64,000 nucleotides of DNA from Forficula auricularia. Its lineage: Eukaryota; Arthropoda; Insecta; Dermaptera; Forficulidae. The stretch is from assembly GCA_024734495.1 (NCBI GenBank), contig JALMQS010000225.1, positions 3,742,369 through 3,806,368 of the forward strand. Reading direction: 5' to 3'. Position 1 is the stretch's first letter; the number at the start of each line of letters is the position of its first letter. The position numbers and the translations under genes were made by a program. A model generated the notes under the pieces. It had not been told where the DNA came from. It saw only the letters and a program-made list of their open reading frames with translations, and did not search any database. Shown in pieces: positions 11,220-20,535 of this stretch.

Positions 11220-11938
11220 AACCGACTTCAAAAAATTAAATGCAACAAATAAAATACACTAAAAGGTATAAAATAATTATTATCTTATTTAGTTACAACT
11301 AAACGACGAAATATTAACATGAAATTACTTTTTGAAGTCGGTACCAAACTAACTATACCTATAAGCGAGCATACCCTCCAAACGTACTAAGTAAGATCCG
11401 TCGAGTGCGATTCATAAAAGGTATATGTTTGGCACCAACTTCAAAAAGTGATTTCATGTTGATATTTCGTCGTTTAGTTGTAACTAAATAAGATAATAAT
11501 TATTTTATACCTTTTAGTGTATTTTATTTGTTGCATTTAATTTTTTGAAGTCGGTTTTTATTTTTTTCTTAAAAATTATTTTTATTTTTCTCTTTTTAGT
11601 GATGTTATTAATAGTGATCATATCATCAGAACTTGACCAAATTAGTATGACACCATCCCTAAGACACCCCCTTTCGGATAAAAAAAGAACCATCGAAATC
11701 GGTTCATAAACAAAGAGGTTAGGTCTAAACAAACCTAAACAAACCTAATAAAAAAGGTCTAATACCTATGAAAAAAATCGAAAAAAATGGGACCAATCGG
11801 AAGCTAGACTGGACCCAATGCAAAAAAAATTTTCAAAATCGGTTGAGAATTGGCGGAGATATGAGGTAACATAGGCACAAAAACAAAAAAAAAAAATTCA
11901 GTCGAATAGAGAACCTCCTCCTTTTTTTGAAGTCGGTT
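11220..11938. mobile_element. MITE with AACCGACTTC ends, copy 1
   Basis: Termini read AACCGACTTCAAAAAA on both ends in inverted orientation. The left half is itself a near-perfect foldback (about 11220-11350 against 11440-11555), followed by a single-copy tail containing agacaccccctttcgg. A second, closely similar copy lies at 12246-12970. It is non-coding. The ends closely resemble a motif I recall as common in insect genomes, but I cannot assign a superfamily. Confidence 0.7.
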
Positions 11939-12047
11939 AAAAAAGAAATGATTCAGTTAGTTTAGCCATAATAGTAAGCAACTTATGAGGAGAATTTTCT
12001 AGGTTAGGTTTCACAAAAGGAAATATTAAAACAAATGTATGTTTTTT

Positions 12048-12108
12048 TGAGTTTGATTCACTAGATATATATTTCGGGTTATTAGCCCATCATCAGGAGT
12101 TCAAATGA
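12048..12108 (-). ncRNA. Hammerhead-ribozyme-like motif (PLE-1 left arm)
   Basis: Read on the minus strand: core CUGAUGA (12096-12090), stem II GGG/CCC with a seven-base loop, then GAAA, then AUAUAUAUC before the predicted cleavage point. Stem I is weaker than in the right arm because the first bases after the cleavage site read UAG instead of GAG. Confidence 0.5.
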
Positions 12109-12245
12109 AAACTGAATACAAATTTGTAAAAACATTCAACAAGTAAAATTTTGAGAAAGAAGAGTACGTCCAGAAATTTTTTTTTTTTAATATAAACAAA
12201 ATGTTATTATTTAAAATAAAAAAAAAATTTTAAGAAAAAAATAAA

Positions 12246-12970
12246 ATCCGACTTCAAAAAATTAAGTGCAACAAATATAAAAATACACTAAAAGGTATAA
12301 AATAATTATTATCTTATTTAGTTACAACTAAACGACGAAATATTAACACGAAATTACTTTTTAAAGTCGGTGCCAAACAAACTATACCTATAAGCGAGCG
12401 TACCCGCCAAACGTACTAAGTAAGATCCGTCGAGTGCGATCCATAAAAGGTATATGTTTGGCACCAACTTCAAAAAGTAATTTCGTGTTAATATTTCGTC
12501 GTTTAGTTGTAACTAAATAAGATAATAATTATTTTATACCTTTTAGTGTATTTTTATATTTGTTGCACTTAATTTTTTGAAGTCGGTTTTTATTTTTTTC
12601 TTAAAAATTTTTATTTTTCTCTTTTAGTGATGTTATTAATAGTGATTATATCATCAGAACTTGACCAAATTAATATGACACCATCCCTAAGACACCCCCT
12701 TTCGGATAAAAAAAGAACCATCGAAATCGGTTCATAAACAAAGAGGTTAGGTCTAAACAAACCTAAACAAACCTAATAAAAAAGGTCTAATACCTATGAA
12801 AAAAAATCGAAAAAAAATGGGACCAATCGGAAGCTAGACTGGACCCAATGCAAAAAAAATTTTCAAAATCGGTTGAGAATTGGCGGAGATATGAGGTAAC
12901 ATAGGCACAAAAAAAAAAAAAAAAAAAAATTCAATCGAATAGAGAACCTCCTCCTTTTTTGAAGTCGGTT
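12246..12970. mobile_element. MITE with AACCGACTTC ends, copy 2
   Basis: Near-identical in layout to the copy at 11220-11938, with the same foldback half and tail. It is inserted in the left inverted arm of PLE-1; comparison with the intact right arm shows the uninterrupted sequence around ttatttaaaataaaaaaa, so it arrived after PLE-1. Confidence 0.75.
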
Positions 12971-13094
12971 AATTAAAATTAAAAACAAAATTAGAAACAA
13001 AATCAAATTAAAAACGAAAAACAAATTACAAACACTATGTAATCGAATTTAGGAGCCAATTTTTAATTTATTAATTTTAGTCAAATTAGAATCA

Positions 13095-13295
13095 ATGAGC
13101 AGCACTGCTTCTACTTCCAATCCTACCCCAATTCATTTTGAAAGAAGTGGTCCCAGACTTCTTCTAGAATCAACTGAAATTAAATTGGCACTTATGAATA
13201 AATTCAGTATTCTCAATAATCAATTGGACTTTGACAAAGATGTAATCATTGATTCTAATTTGGCTAAAATTAATAAATTAAAAATTGGCCCCTAA
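13095..13295 (+). pseudogene. Penelope-like ORF C-terminus (GIY-YIG domain remnant)
   Basis: The 66-residue ORF contains HFERSGPRLLLESTEIKLAL followed by ILNNQL. The same motif recurs in the minus-strand ORF of PLE-3 (LESTEIKLAL, ILNNQL). This spacing of a glutamate-containing helix and NDQL-like end matches the C-terminus of the GIY-YIG endonuclease of Penelope-like polyproteins, as I recall the family. The reverse transcriptase and the rest of the endonuclease are missing. Confidence 0.6.
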
Positions 13296-13480
13296 ATTCG
13301 ATTACATATTTGGTGTTTGTAATTTGTTTTTTGTTTTTAATTTGATTTTGTTTCTAATTTTAATTTTTTTATTTTAAATAATAACATTTTGTTTATATTA
13401 AAAAAAAAAATTCTGAACGTACTCTTCTTTCTCAAAATTTTACTTGTTGAATGTTTTTACAAATTTGTATTCAGTTTTCA

Positions 13481-13534
13481 TTTGAACTCCTGATGATGGG
13501 CTAATAACCCGAAATATATATCGAGTGAATCAAA
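13481..13534 (+). ncRNA. Hammerhead ribozyme candidate (PLE-1 right arm)
   Basis: The core CUGAUGA is at 13490-13496. Stem II is GGG/CCC around CUAAUAA (13498-13510), and the second core box GAAA is at 13511-13514. A minimal stem III (AU, loop AUAU, AU) leads to a C at 13522 as the predicted cleavage nucleotide. Stem I pairs CUC with GAG next to the core, then, after an internal loop, UUUG with CAAA. All expected invariant positions of a type I hammerhead are present by eye. Penelope-like elements are known hosts of such ribozymes; activity here is inferred. Confidence 0.65.
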
Positions 13535-14243
13535 CTCAAAAAACATACATTTGTTTTAATATTTCCTTTTGTGAAACCAAACCTAGAAAATTCTCCTCAT
13601 AAGTTACTTACAATGTTTCACCTAGAACCGACACCTAAATCCTTAAAAATTATAATAGTAAGCCTTATGTTTGTCAAGATAATTTTGTTTATGTTATTTT
13701 AAGTTTTTAAAAATTGTTTCTTACTAGTTATTAAAACATAATCAATAAAAATACCAAAAGATATAAGAAAACTATTTGACTGATTAGTAGTAAAAATGAT
13801 TAATAATTACTCATAAGTATGTAAGGATTTAAATAGTTATTAATAGAAATAAATGATTAAGAAGTGTTTAAAAATCGTTTATTACTAGTTATTAAAACTT
13901 AATCATTAATAATTACTAATCGAAATAAATGTTTAAGAAGTATGAATTGTTTTATTTCCAAAACCAACATTTACCAACCGTCACTGGTAAAACCTAACAT
14001 GTACTAAATTCTAATGGTAAAAGCCCGAAAAAATAGTTTCTTATTTAAATATTCGTACATTTACCGACTCGTGTTGGTAAACCCTAAGATTTACGGGCAA
14101 AACCTAAGATTTACCAATATTCGGGCTTTTACAGTAACATATATACTGAATTTGAATTTTATTTAAATATTTATTATATAGAGAGGGCCCCGCAAAAAAA
14201 TCTAATCGGGCCCCGCACCTATTCGATCCGGGCCTGTAATATT

Positions 14244-14998
14244 ACTATATAATACTAAATTAACACGAAAGAGACAATGGTTATTTAAAAAGTGTTAAAT
14301 ATTAATTGGTTTACATCACTTACTTGTTTAATAATTAGCTTCTCAAATTTGCAAATTTTAGTACAGAGGAGAATCGTTCACTTTGAGTGTACAAAGGACA
14401 ATGCATAGATAAAAGATACTATAGATAGTGAACTCCCACGAAACGACAGGCAATTCAAAGTTTGCAAGCTTCACCGCCAATGGCGCTAGTTTGACACATG
14501 GCACTCACACACACGCACATTAAAATGGAGGCAGGAAATTTAAAATTATTTTTTTCTTCACTAATTAATTAAAGATTAAAATAGAAATTAAGACAAGTAC
14601 AAAGGACAATGGATTCTCTGGACTGCTCTTTTGACAGTTCCAAATTTTTATAGAATAGTTTTCGCCCAAAGAGGTCGCTAGTGATTTTTCCACATTTTGA
14701 AAAAATATTAAAAACAAATTGCATTTATTAATTGATTAATTCAATAATAAAACATGAAACATTTTAATATAATAATAAAACTTGAGTAAGATACGAGGTA
14801 GGTTTCACAAAAAAGTGAATTACTCAAGTTTTATTATTATAAAAACATTAAGTACAAAATGCTGGCTACTCTCAAAGGATAAGTTAGGGCCGCGAATTAT
14901 ATTTGTGTAGCCCCAAAAACGAATAAAAAAAAAAACAGACAAATTTATATAATTTCATACTTTTATATAAAATTTTTTGGAAAAGTTAAAAGCGAGAC
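14244..14998. other. AT-rich sequence with one hairpin
   Basis: No gene is recognised. A hairpin at about 14768-14860 pairs aataataaaacttgagtaa with its complement. The CA dinucleotide run near 14507-14520 is short. Confidence 0.5.
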
Positions 14999-15006
14999 GT
15001 CTGGTC

Positions 15007-15157
15007 CATGCGCGGATCCAGGGGGGGGCGATGGGGCGACCCCCCCCCCCACCGCTTGGACAATTCGACCGCGACACACTTCCGAGATCAAAAGTAGATC
15101 TTATATACCGGCGAACGCCCCCCCCCCCCACAAATCAAAGGTCTGGATCCGCGCCTG
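15007..15157. mobile_element. Non-autonomous hAT-type MITE, short
   Basis: Terminal repeats are CATGCGCGGATCCAG (left) and CAGGCGCGGATCCAG (right, in complement). The flanking 8 bp are GTCTGGTC and GCCTGGTC (7 of 8). The interior is the block shared with the MITEs at 1113 and 2200 (gcttggacaattcg onward) between poly-C and poly-G runs. Confidence 0.75.
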
Positions 15158-15165
15158 GCCTGGTC

Positions 15166-17380
15166 ACCTGATCATATGTGAATAAATCACCTTATTGTTG
15201 TCTAATTTCTAGGCGCGAAAATAAAGATTTGGGAATAATTTTTCATAAATATTTATATTTTTTGAGTGAGATTGATTATCGTACACGGGTCTAGGCTTTC
15301 TGTTTTGTGGGAGGGGCTTAGCATCAAGGGGTAGTGGGGGTAACATATTATTTTTGGCGGTTTTCGGGACATGGTTGGGGCAGGAGAAATTTTCTTTAGC
15401 TCAAATTCAGTTGGATTTCTGCTATATAACTTATATACAGTGTTGCCAATTAAGCTGATTTCCCGCTAAATCTGGCTAATTTTTACTCGAACTAGGTTGA
15501 AGAAATCTCATCTGGCGTCTAGCGGGAAATCTGGCTTTTTTCAAACATTTTTGGCGGAATATCTGGCTTTTTTTTACAAATCAAATAAAATTCATTTTTT
15601 TAAACAAAATTCCTCTATGAACAATACATTGTCAAGATTAACAAAATTACTGTTGGCACTTGGCACGCTGTCGTTCTTCTTTTCTAGTTTTTTGTAATAT
15701 ATGTTGAAAATTAAATTCAAATATAGCGGCAGCTCTTAATTTTAGTTTAACATAGAATTCCCTAAACGACTAATCTAGGGTATTTTGTTAGTAAGTCGTT
15801 GTCCTAGTATAAAAAAATTTAAATTTAAAATTTAATTTTTGAATTTACTTAAATTAAATTTTTTAGTAAATATCCTGTTTATTTCTTGTATATTTATACT
15901 ATATATATTTGCCTAGATTAATTTGCCGCAACACTGATGTAATGCTGCCGACAGGGAGCGCCATCGGTATATTTGCGGCAAATTTGAAATATAATCGTAA
16001 TTTGGACTCGAATTTTGAAATGAAAGACTCCAATTGATTTTAGGATGATAATTAAGAAACATTAAATATATTGATAATTATTCCTCCTCTGCCCCCCCCC
16101 TCCTCACAACCCAAAAATTAAATATTCAATTCGCTTTTCTTTGCGCACAGAAAAAGATATCTATCACATCTTATTTGATTTATATATTATTTGTTTATTT
16201 TTTAATAATTTGCCACTTTTTTATAATTTTTAAAAAATCTAAATATTGTTATTCTTATTTTTTGATTTTTACAAAATTGAACGACTTAAGACGCGTGCCC
16301 ATATGAGTTTCTCATGGCAATACTGGATGGAGCAGCCTGTCATACAAACAACACTTGATCTCTTTTAAATATTTGAAGCCTTATATCGATTATCGATCCC
16401 AAATTTTAAAAAATGATATAATATAATTCTCCTCCTCACACGATCCCACTTATTTAAATAAATCTATTTCCACACAAAAAAATATCACATTGCTGTAGAT
16501 TATAGAAAAAAAAATACTTTCAGATTCATATCTAGAGCCTCATTTCTGTAGCTGTGTCAGGACGAAAATGAGGTGAAACTTTTAAGAGACTATGTATTTT
16601 CGGGAGTTTACAAGTATACATTTGGAGTGTGGTTTTTTAAGAGGAATAAAATTTTTGGACCGAGACGCTGCCCGCCAGGGCATGAGCCCAGAGGGCCAAG
16701 CTTCGAGGGTGTGCCGAAGGCACGCACGAATAGCTCGTAAGTAGAATATTTCTTTAGAATGTAAGCCTATTTCTTGTAAATAAACATTAATTAATTGAAT
16801 TTCCTACTAAAATAAAAATATTGATATTTTCTTATATATTTTTTTAATATCGCCCTTAAGGGGCTTGGGGGCTTTGTTGCAAAATAAAAGTATTCCTCCA
16901 AGATTAAGCATATTATTATAATACCCTATTTTGAATAAAATAAATAAATAATATAAATATTAAAATGTATTATTTTTTTATTAATTTGTTAACAAATTTG
17001 AATAATAATTTTGTAAATATTTATTGATGAAATTAATAAATAAATATATTAAAAAAATAATTAAATGTATAATTAAATTCAAATAAATTGCAGATCTACT
17101 TTTAATTGACATGAGAATGTTTCGAGAAGGACGGGGGTGTAATCATCAGGGATGATTTCTTTGAATAATTATTTATTCCAGGCTACGTTAAGACTTTGAG
17201 AGTATTTGAATGCAATTTCACTTGTCAAGCGTAACGCATAATTATTTCATATTTACTTAACGAGTAATGAGTTATAGATTATTATAAAGAATGAATATAA
17301 TTGAAAAAGTAAGTTAAGATATAAAACAGGACAAATTTGGGAAAAATAAATATTCAAACATATCAGAGAGTAAGACTTGT
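15166..17380. other. Long AT-rich stretch without a recognised gene
   Basis: No conserved ORF, terminal repeat or RNA gene was recognised. The words ctggctaatttt and atctggcttttt repeat near 15460-15580, and a GC-rich patch lies at about 16660-16735. The short ORF at 15497-15697 is low-complexity and unsupported. Confidence 0.5.
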
Positions 17381-17561
17381 TTAATTTTCAAGCAAAAGAT
17401 GCATACAATCAATATACACATGGGGAGATGTACAAATAGTTTCTGTAGACACAAAGGTTTTTTTTTTTAATGCAATCGATTGCAAGAAGAGTGCACCAGT
17501 AAAGATGTAGCCCCTATGGATCTCGAAAGACCCTTGCATTACCGAAGAGAGGGAAAGTTGA

Positions 17562-18248
17562 TTAAGTGAGAGGGTGTAGACGTAGGTGTCTATGCACCCT
17601 GGTTTTGAAGGTTTGAAGATCATAGGTGCTGGGAAAGATAGAGGCTGGGAGAGAGTTCCAGTTCCTTGAAGTCATGGGGATATATGAATTCGCGAATGAA
17701 GTGGTCCGGCACTTTTCCAATTTGACCGCAAAAAGAGTGTTGGGAGTCGGCAAAACGTGTGCTGCGTGCAAAGCATGCTTTGGGGGGAATTATTGATTTT
17801 ATCTCATCAGAGCACCTGCCGTGATAGTATCTATAGAAAAGGGAAAGGGCAGAGACATCTCTTCGATGAGCCAGCGAGTCGAGGGAGTCGGTGAGGGTAG
17901 AATCGTCAATTAGCCTGACGGCTCGTTTCTGAATTGCATCAAGGGTAGCAAGAGAATATTTTGAGGCTCCTCTCCACAGATGAGAGCCGTATTCGAGACA
18001 GGGGCGGATTTGGGCCTTGTAGATGGTGAGAAGTTGTGGGGGTTTGTAAAATCGCGTGGACCTGAATAAGAAGCCAATCTTCCTTGCTGCAGATTTCGCC
18101 ACAGAGGAGATGTGTTCATTCCAAGACAGGTCAGATACGACAGAGACGCCCAACATGGATAGGCTGTCACACATTTTCAGGGTATTCGAATCGAAGTGAA
18201 TATCAGGGAAATCTCTGTCTCCGGCGCCTAGAAATTAGACAGCATTGA
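17562..18248 (-). pseudogene. CR1/Jockey-like LINE reverse transcriptase, 3' part
   Basis: This is the C-terminal (thumb and tail) region of a non-LTR reverse transcriptase. Recognisable stretches are LGVSVVSDLSWNEHI, KAQIRPCLEYGSHLW, RAVRLIDD and SLFYRYYHGRCS. It is read in two frames: 18174 to about 17740, then about 17771-17562 ending in WNSLPASIFPSTYDLQTFK. There is therefore a frameshift near 17740-17770, and another near 18185-18230. The same protein family recurs at 37313-37895. Its upstream RT palm is at 20195-20435; the two parts were one reading frame before the insertion of the element at 18258-20185. Confidence 0.8.
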
Positions 18249-18257
18249 GTCTTATTT

Positions 18258-20185
18258 TTAGTTTTTTTTTTTTTTTTTTTATTAAAATATAACCTTGTTA
18301 CAGAGAACATTAGGTCATTAGGCCAAACAAAATACATAAAATTACATAAATATATATACATTACATTATGAAGAAAGTATTACAATGTTTTTTTTACAGT
18401 TCAATAAATCAAAGGATATGTAACAAACTAGATGGTAGAACATTAGTCATACATAATATAAAAATTTTATGAGATAGCTTTTTTAACAAATTATATAATA
18501 ATAAAATAATTTCTCGTGTAATTTTTAATATAGTATAGGTATATATAAATATATTTAATCATTTATTTATTTTTTATTTATTTTTGTTATCTTTTCGGAA
18601 GAGTATTAGTTGATATTTCTTCAGAATTGAATTTATTAATAATTATATGATTGTTTTGAAATTTTTCAACTGGATTCGGAGAAGTCATATCTACATCTCT
18701 ATCTTTAGACATTAAATCATTTCTAATGTCTTGCTGCCTGGGTCCATAAGGATTCGCAGGCAACGGAGATGTGCATGTGTTAATTTGTTCATTAGGTAAT
18801 ATAAAATTTGGCGAGGGCTTGGTTTGGGGAACTTTCTCAGTTCTTTTATATTTAATTTTAGCATGCCTTCTCTCGCTTATCTCATTATTTTCATTTGGTT
18901 GGATATTTCTTTTCTTGTTTGAATTATTAGAATTAAAATTAGATTTTAAAGAAGGAAAACTTTCCATATCATAGGTAAAGGGTTTAGAAGGGACATATGC
19001 AAAAGCATCTGAAAATGGTTTGTATTTTATTGTGTCTTGTGCTTCTTTATAAGAGTAGCATTTTAAAACCATCAATTCTCTAATTTTTTTATGTCTCGAG
19101 TAGTCTTCACATTTGTCGAGTTCTGAACAAAAATGATCCTTTTTGCAATTTATACAAATAGGCTTGTCTTTCATAGGGCAGCGATCAAGCTCATGATTGT
19201 CAAGCGCTCCACAGGCTTTGCATCTAGGTTTTTTGCTTCTGCAATTCCTGGAAACATGGTTAAAGCGCCAGCAGATTTTGCATATTGGAGGCTTAGGAAT
19301 AAACGGAATAACTTCGCATCTGACGGAATGTATACAAATATAAGAAGGAAGTATTTGGCTGCCAAATGTAATTTTAATTGAATTCGTTGGTAATAGTTGA
19401 GGATTATTATTATCTTTGGAATTCAACAAACGGTTCATCCTCTCCGCTTTAAGAATTTTATAAGGAGAAGTGCAGAAGCAATTTTCTAGGAAATCATTTG
19501 CATCTAATTCTTGAGGATAGTTTCTAACTACTCCTATTCTAGTAGTAAAAAATAAGGGAATATATCCGGTGTATTCAGAATTTTCCAATATGGGGTCTTT
19601 AATGAATGCATTTGCATCAGTTGAGGTTTGGAACTGGATTCTAATTTTGAATTTGTTAATTTGTGAGATTCCAAGGATAGAGTGGTTGAATTTATTCATA
19701 TTTTGGTAAATAAATTTACCAAACACCATTGGGTGGATAGGTTTAGATATTGTTTTGGATTTGATTTCATCAATATCTCCAAGTAGAGTATCTTCATCTA
19801 TGAGAATCTCATTTCCATCCTTATCGATAAAATATTTAATTGTGATTTTTTTTTCTAAGAAAATGAAAAATGGTCCAGTATCGGTATTTCGATATTCATT
19901 ATCACAAAAATCTATTATAGAGTTACGATACCCTGAGGGGGAGACCCCTCAGGGCATTTCATCTTTATGAATGTTTTCTTCTATACAAGAATAGATTATA
20001 TAGGTAAAACAAACACAAATAAATGATAATTATTATAAAAATAAAAAGTAAGCAACAGGTATGCTTATCTGCGTGCTATCGCTCCGCTGCTTCCAAAGAT
20101 CTTAATCCAGAAATAAAAAAAAACACTTTGATAACATTGGATGCCTCTAGCCACGACCGTTCGCATTGACGGCTCTTAGCAGACT
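18258..20185 (-). mobile_element. Compact gag-only LINE with 9-bp TSD and Inr/DPE promoter
   Basis: The unit is 1928 bp, flanked by a perfect 9-bp duplication, GTCTTATTT (18249-18257 and 20186-20194). Its 3' end (low coordinate) is an A run with an AATAAA just before it. Its 5' end starts at 20185 on the A of an initiator with a downstream promoter element at +28. It holds a single gag-type ORF and no endonuclease or reverse transcriptase between that ORF and the A tail. With the element and one TSD copy removed, the reading frame of the host CR1-like LINE continues without a break. Comparable in layout to HeT-A-type gag-only LINEs, though it could also be an internal-deletion derivative of a two-ORF element. 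Confidence 0.8.
18587..19957 (-). pseudogene. LINE ORF1, gag-like nucleic-acid-binding protein
   Basis: It encodes the ORF1/gag protein that coats LINE RNA. Counting from the internal ATG at 19729 (380 codons), three zinc knuckles are visible: C150-C153-H158-C163, C170-C173-H179-C184 and C192-C195-H199 with C201 or C207, followed by the basic KKIRELMVLKCYSYKEA typical of I/Jockey-type gags. The frame is open upstream to 19948 and encodes the conserved gag N-terminus (NTDTGPFFIFLEKK). An in-frame ATG lies at 19955-19957, but codon 3 is UGA (19949-19951), inside a perfect 10-bp stem. So the full ORF would be 456 codons with one early stop. Either the stop is a point mutation or translation starts elsewhere. 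The C-terminal 150 residues are Asn/Ser/Lys-rich and not conserved. Confidence 0.75.
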
Positions 20186-20186
20186 G
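20152..20186 (-). promoter_or_regulatory. Internal LINE promoter: Inr and DPE
   Basis: On the minus strand the first element base is A at 20185, in the context CAGTC (Inr consensus TCAKTY; the leading C belongs to the target duplication). Positions +28 to +33 (20158-20153) read GGTCGT, an exact match to the DPE consensus RGWYVT at the canonical spacing. Arthropod LINEs such as Jockey and I use this internal RNA polymerase II promoter, which restores itself with every full-length copy. Confidence 0.7.
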
Positions 20187-20194
20187 TCTTATTT

Positions 20195-20435
20195 GAGTTA
20201 AAGTTAACTAAATTTTGAGAGCCCCATTTATTCAGTTTGTCTAGGTCGAGAGTAATTGAGGAGGCAATATTGATTTGATTATTCGGAGAGAGGGTTTGCC
20301 GTGTAGAGTGCTATCGTCGGCGTAACAATGAGTGGGGTTTGCCGTTTGATCAATAAGGTCGTTTATATAAATAAGGAAGAGTGTGGAGGAGATTACAGAG
20401 CCTTGGGGAACACCAGAGTTTGTGGAGAACGATTC
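20195..20435 (-). pseudogene. CR1/Jockey-like LINE reverse transcriptase palm, cut by gap
   Basis: It contains the RT motif GVPQGSVISSTLFLIYINDL and, 13 residues later, the catalytic YADD (THCYADDSTLHGKP). A frameshift near 20270-20285 is needed to stay in frame to the junction at 20195. This is the upstream continuation of 17562-18248 across the inserted gag-only LINE. The 5' side is lost in the assembly gap. Confidence 0.8.
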
Positions 20436-20535
20436 NNNNNNNNNNNNNNNNNNNNNNNNNNNNNNNNNNNNNNNNNNNNNNNNNNNNNNNNNNNNNNNNN
20501 NNNNNNNNNNNNNNNNNNNNNNNNNNNNNNNNNNN
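20436..20535. other. Assembly gap, 100 N
   Basis: Exactly 100 unknown bases, the conventional placeholder for a gap of unknown size. Both sides carry minus-strand reverse transcriptases, but of different LINE families, so a conceptual translation through the gap is a chimera. Confidence 1.

Larger units (their letters stand above)
11980..13651 (+). mobile_element. Penelope-like element, truncated, 12-bp TSD (PLE-1)
   Basis: A perfect 12-bp duplication, ATAATAGTAAGC, flanks it (11968-11979 and 13652-13663). The ends are long inverted repeats (about 11980-12228 against 13370-13610), each holding a hammerhead-like motif; the extreme 3' tail is a single-copy stretch starting caatgtttcacctag that recurs in PLE-2 and PLE-3. 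The only coding remnant is the GIY-YIG C-terminus (13095-13295). A MITE (12246-12970) sits within the left arm. Head-to-head terminal repeats and variable-length TSDs are typical of Penelope-like elements. Confidence 0.75.
7616..14139 (+). mobile_element. Ginger-like DNA transposon, internally deleted
   Basis: The termini are TGTTACTGTAAAAGCCCGAA on the left and the same 20 bases in complement on the right. Subterminal words such as ggtaaatcttagg and cggacttttacc repeat at both ends. TGT...ACA ends together with a retroviral-type integrase fit the Ginger group of cut-and-paste elements (established family knowledge). The flanking 4 bp are AATA and TATA, so the expected short TSD is imperfect. 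The internal part holds only the C-terminal integrase (10123-11157). An R1-clade LINE, a MITE and a Penelope-like element are nested within it. Confidence 0.65.
7390..14236. mobile_element. hAT-type MITE split by a Ginger-like element
   Basis: The left 226 bp begins CAGGGCCGGGTAAAGGGCG and contains tcgggccccgcg. The right 97 bp ends, read in complement, CAGGCCCGGATCGAATAGG with cgggcccgat. The flanks share TAATATT (7383-7389 and 14237-14243), consistent with a slightly degraded 8-bp TSD. The two pieces together would be a MITE of about 320 bp. Everything from 7616 to 14139 is a later insertion. Confidence 0.55.

Noticed and set aside
15497..15697. 66-residue ORF
   Set aside because: Phe/Ser/Leu-rich translation of AT-rich repeat words; no supporting feature.
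17381..17623. 80-residue minus-strand ORF at the end of the CR1-like LINE
   Set aside because: It overlaps the true C-terminal frame (17562-17771) and otherwise lies in the LINE 3' UTR.
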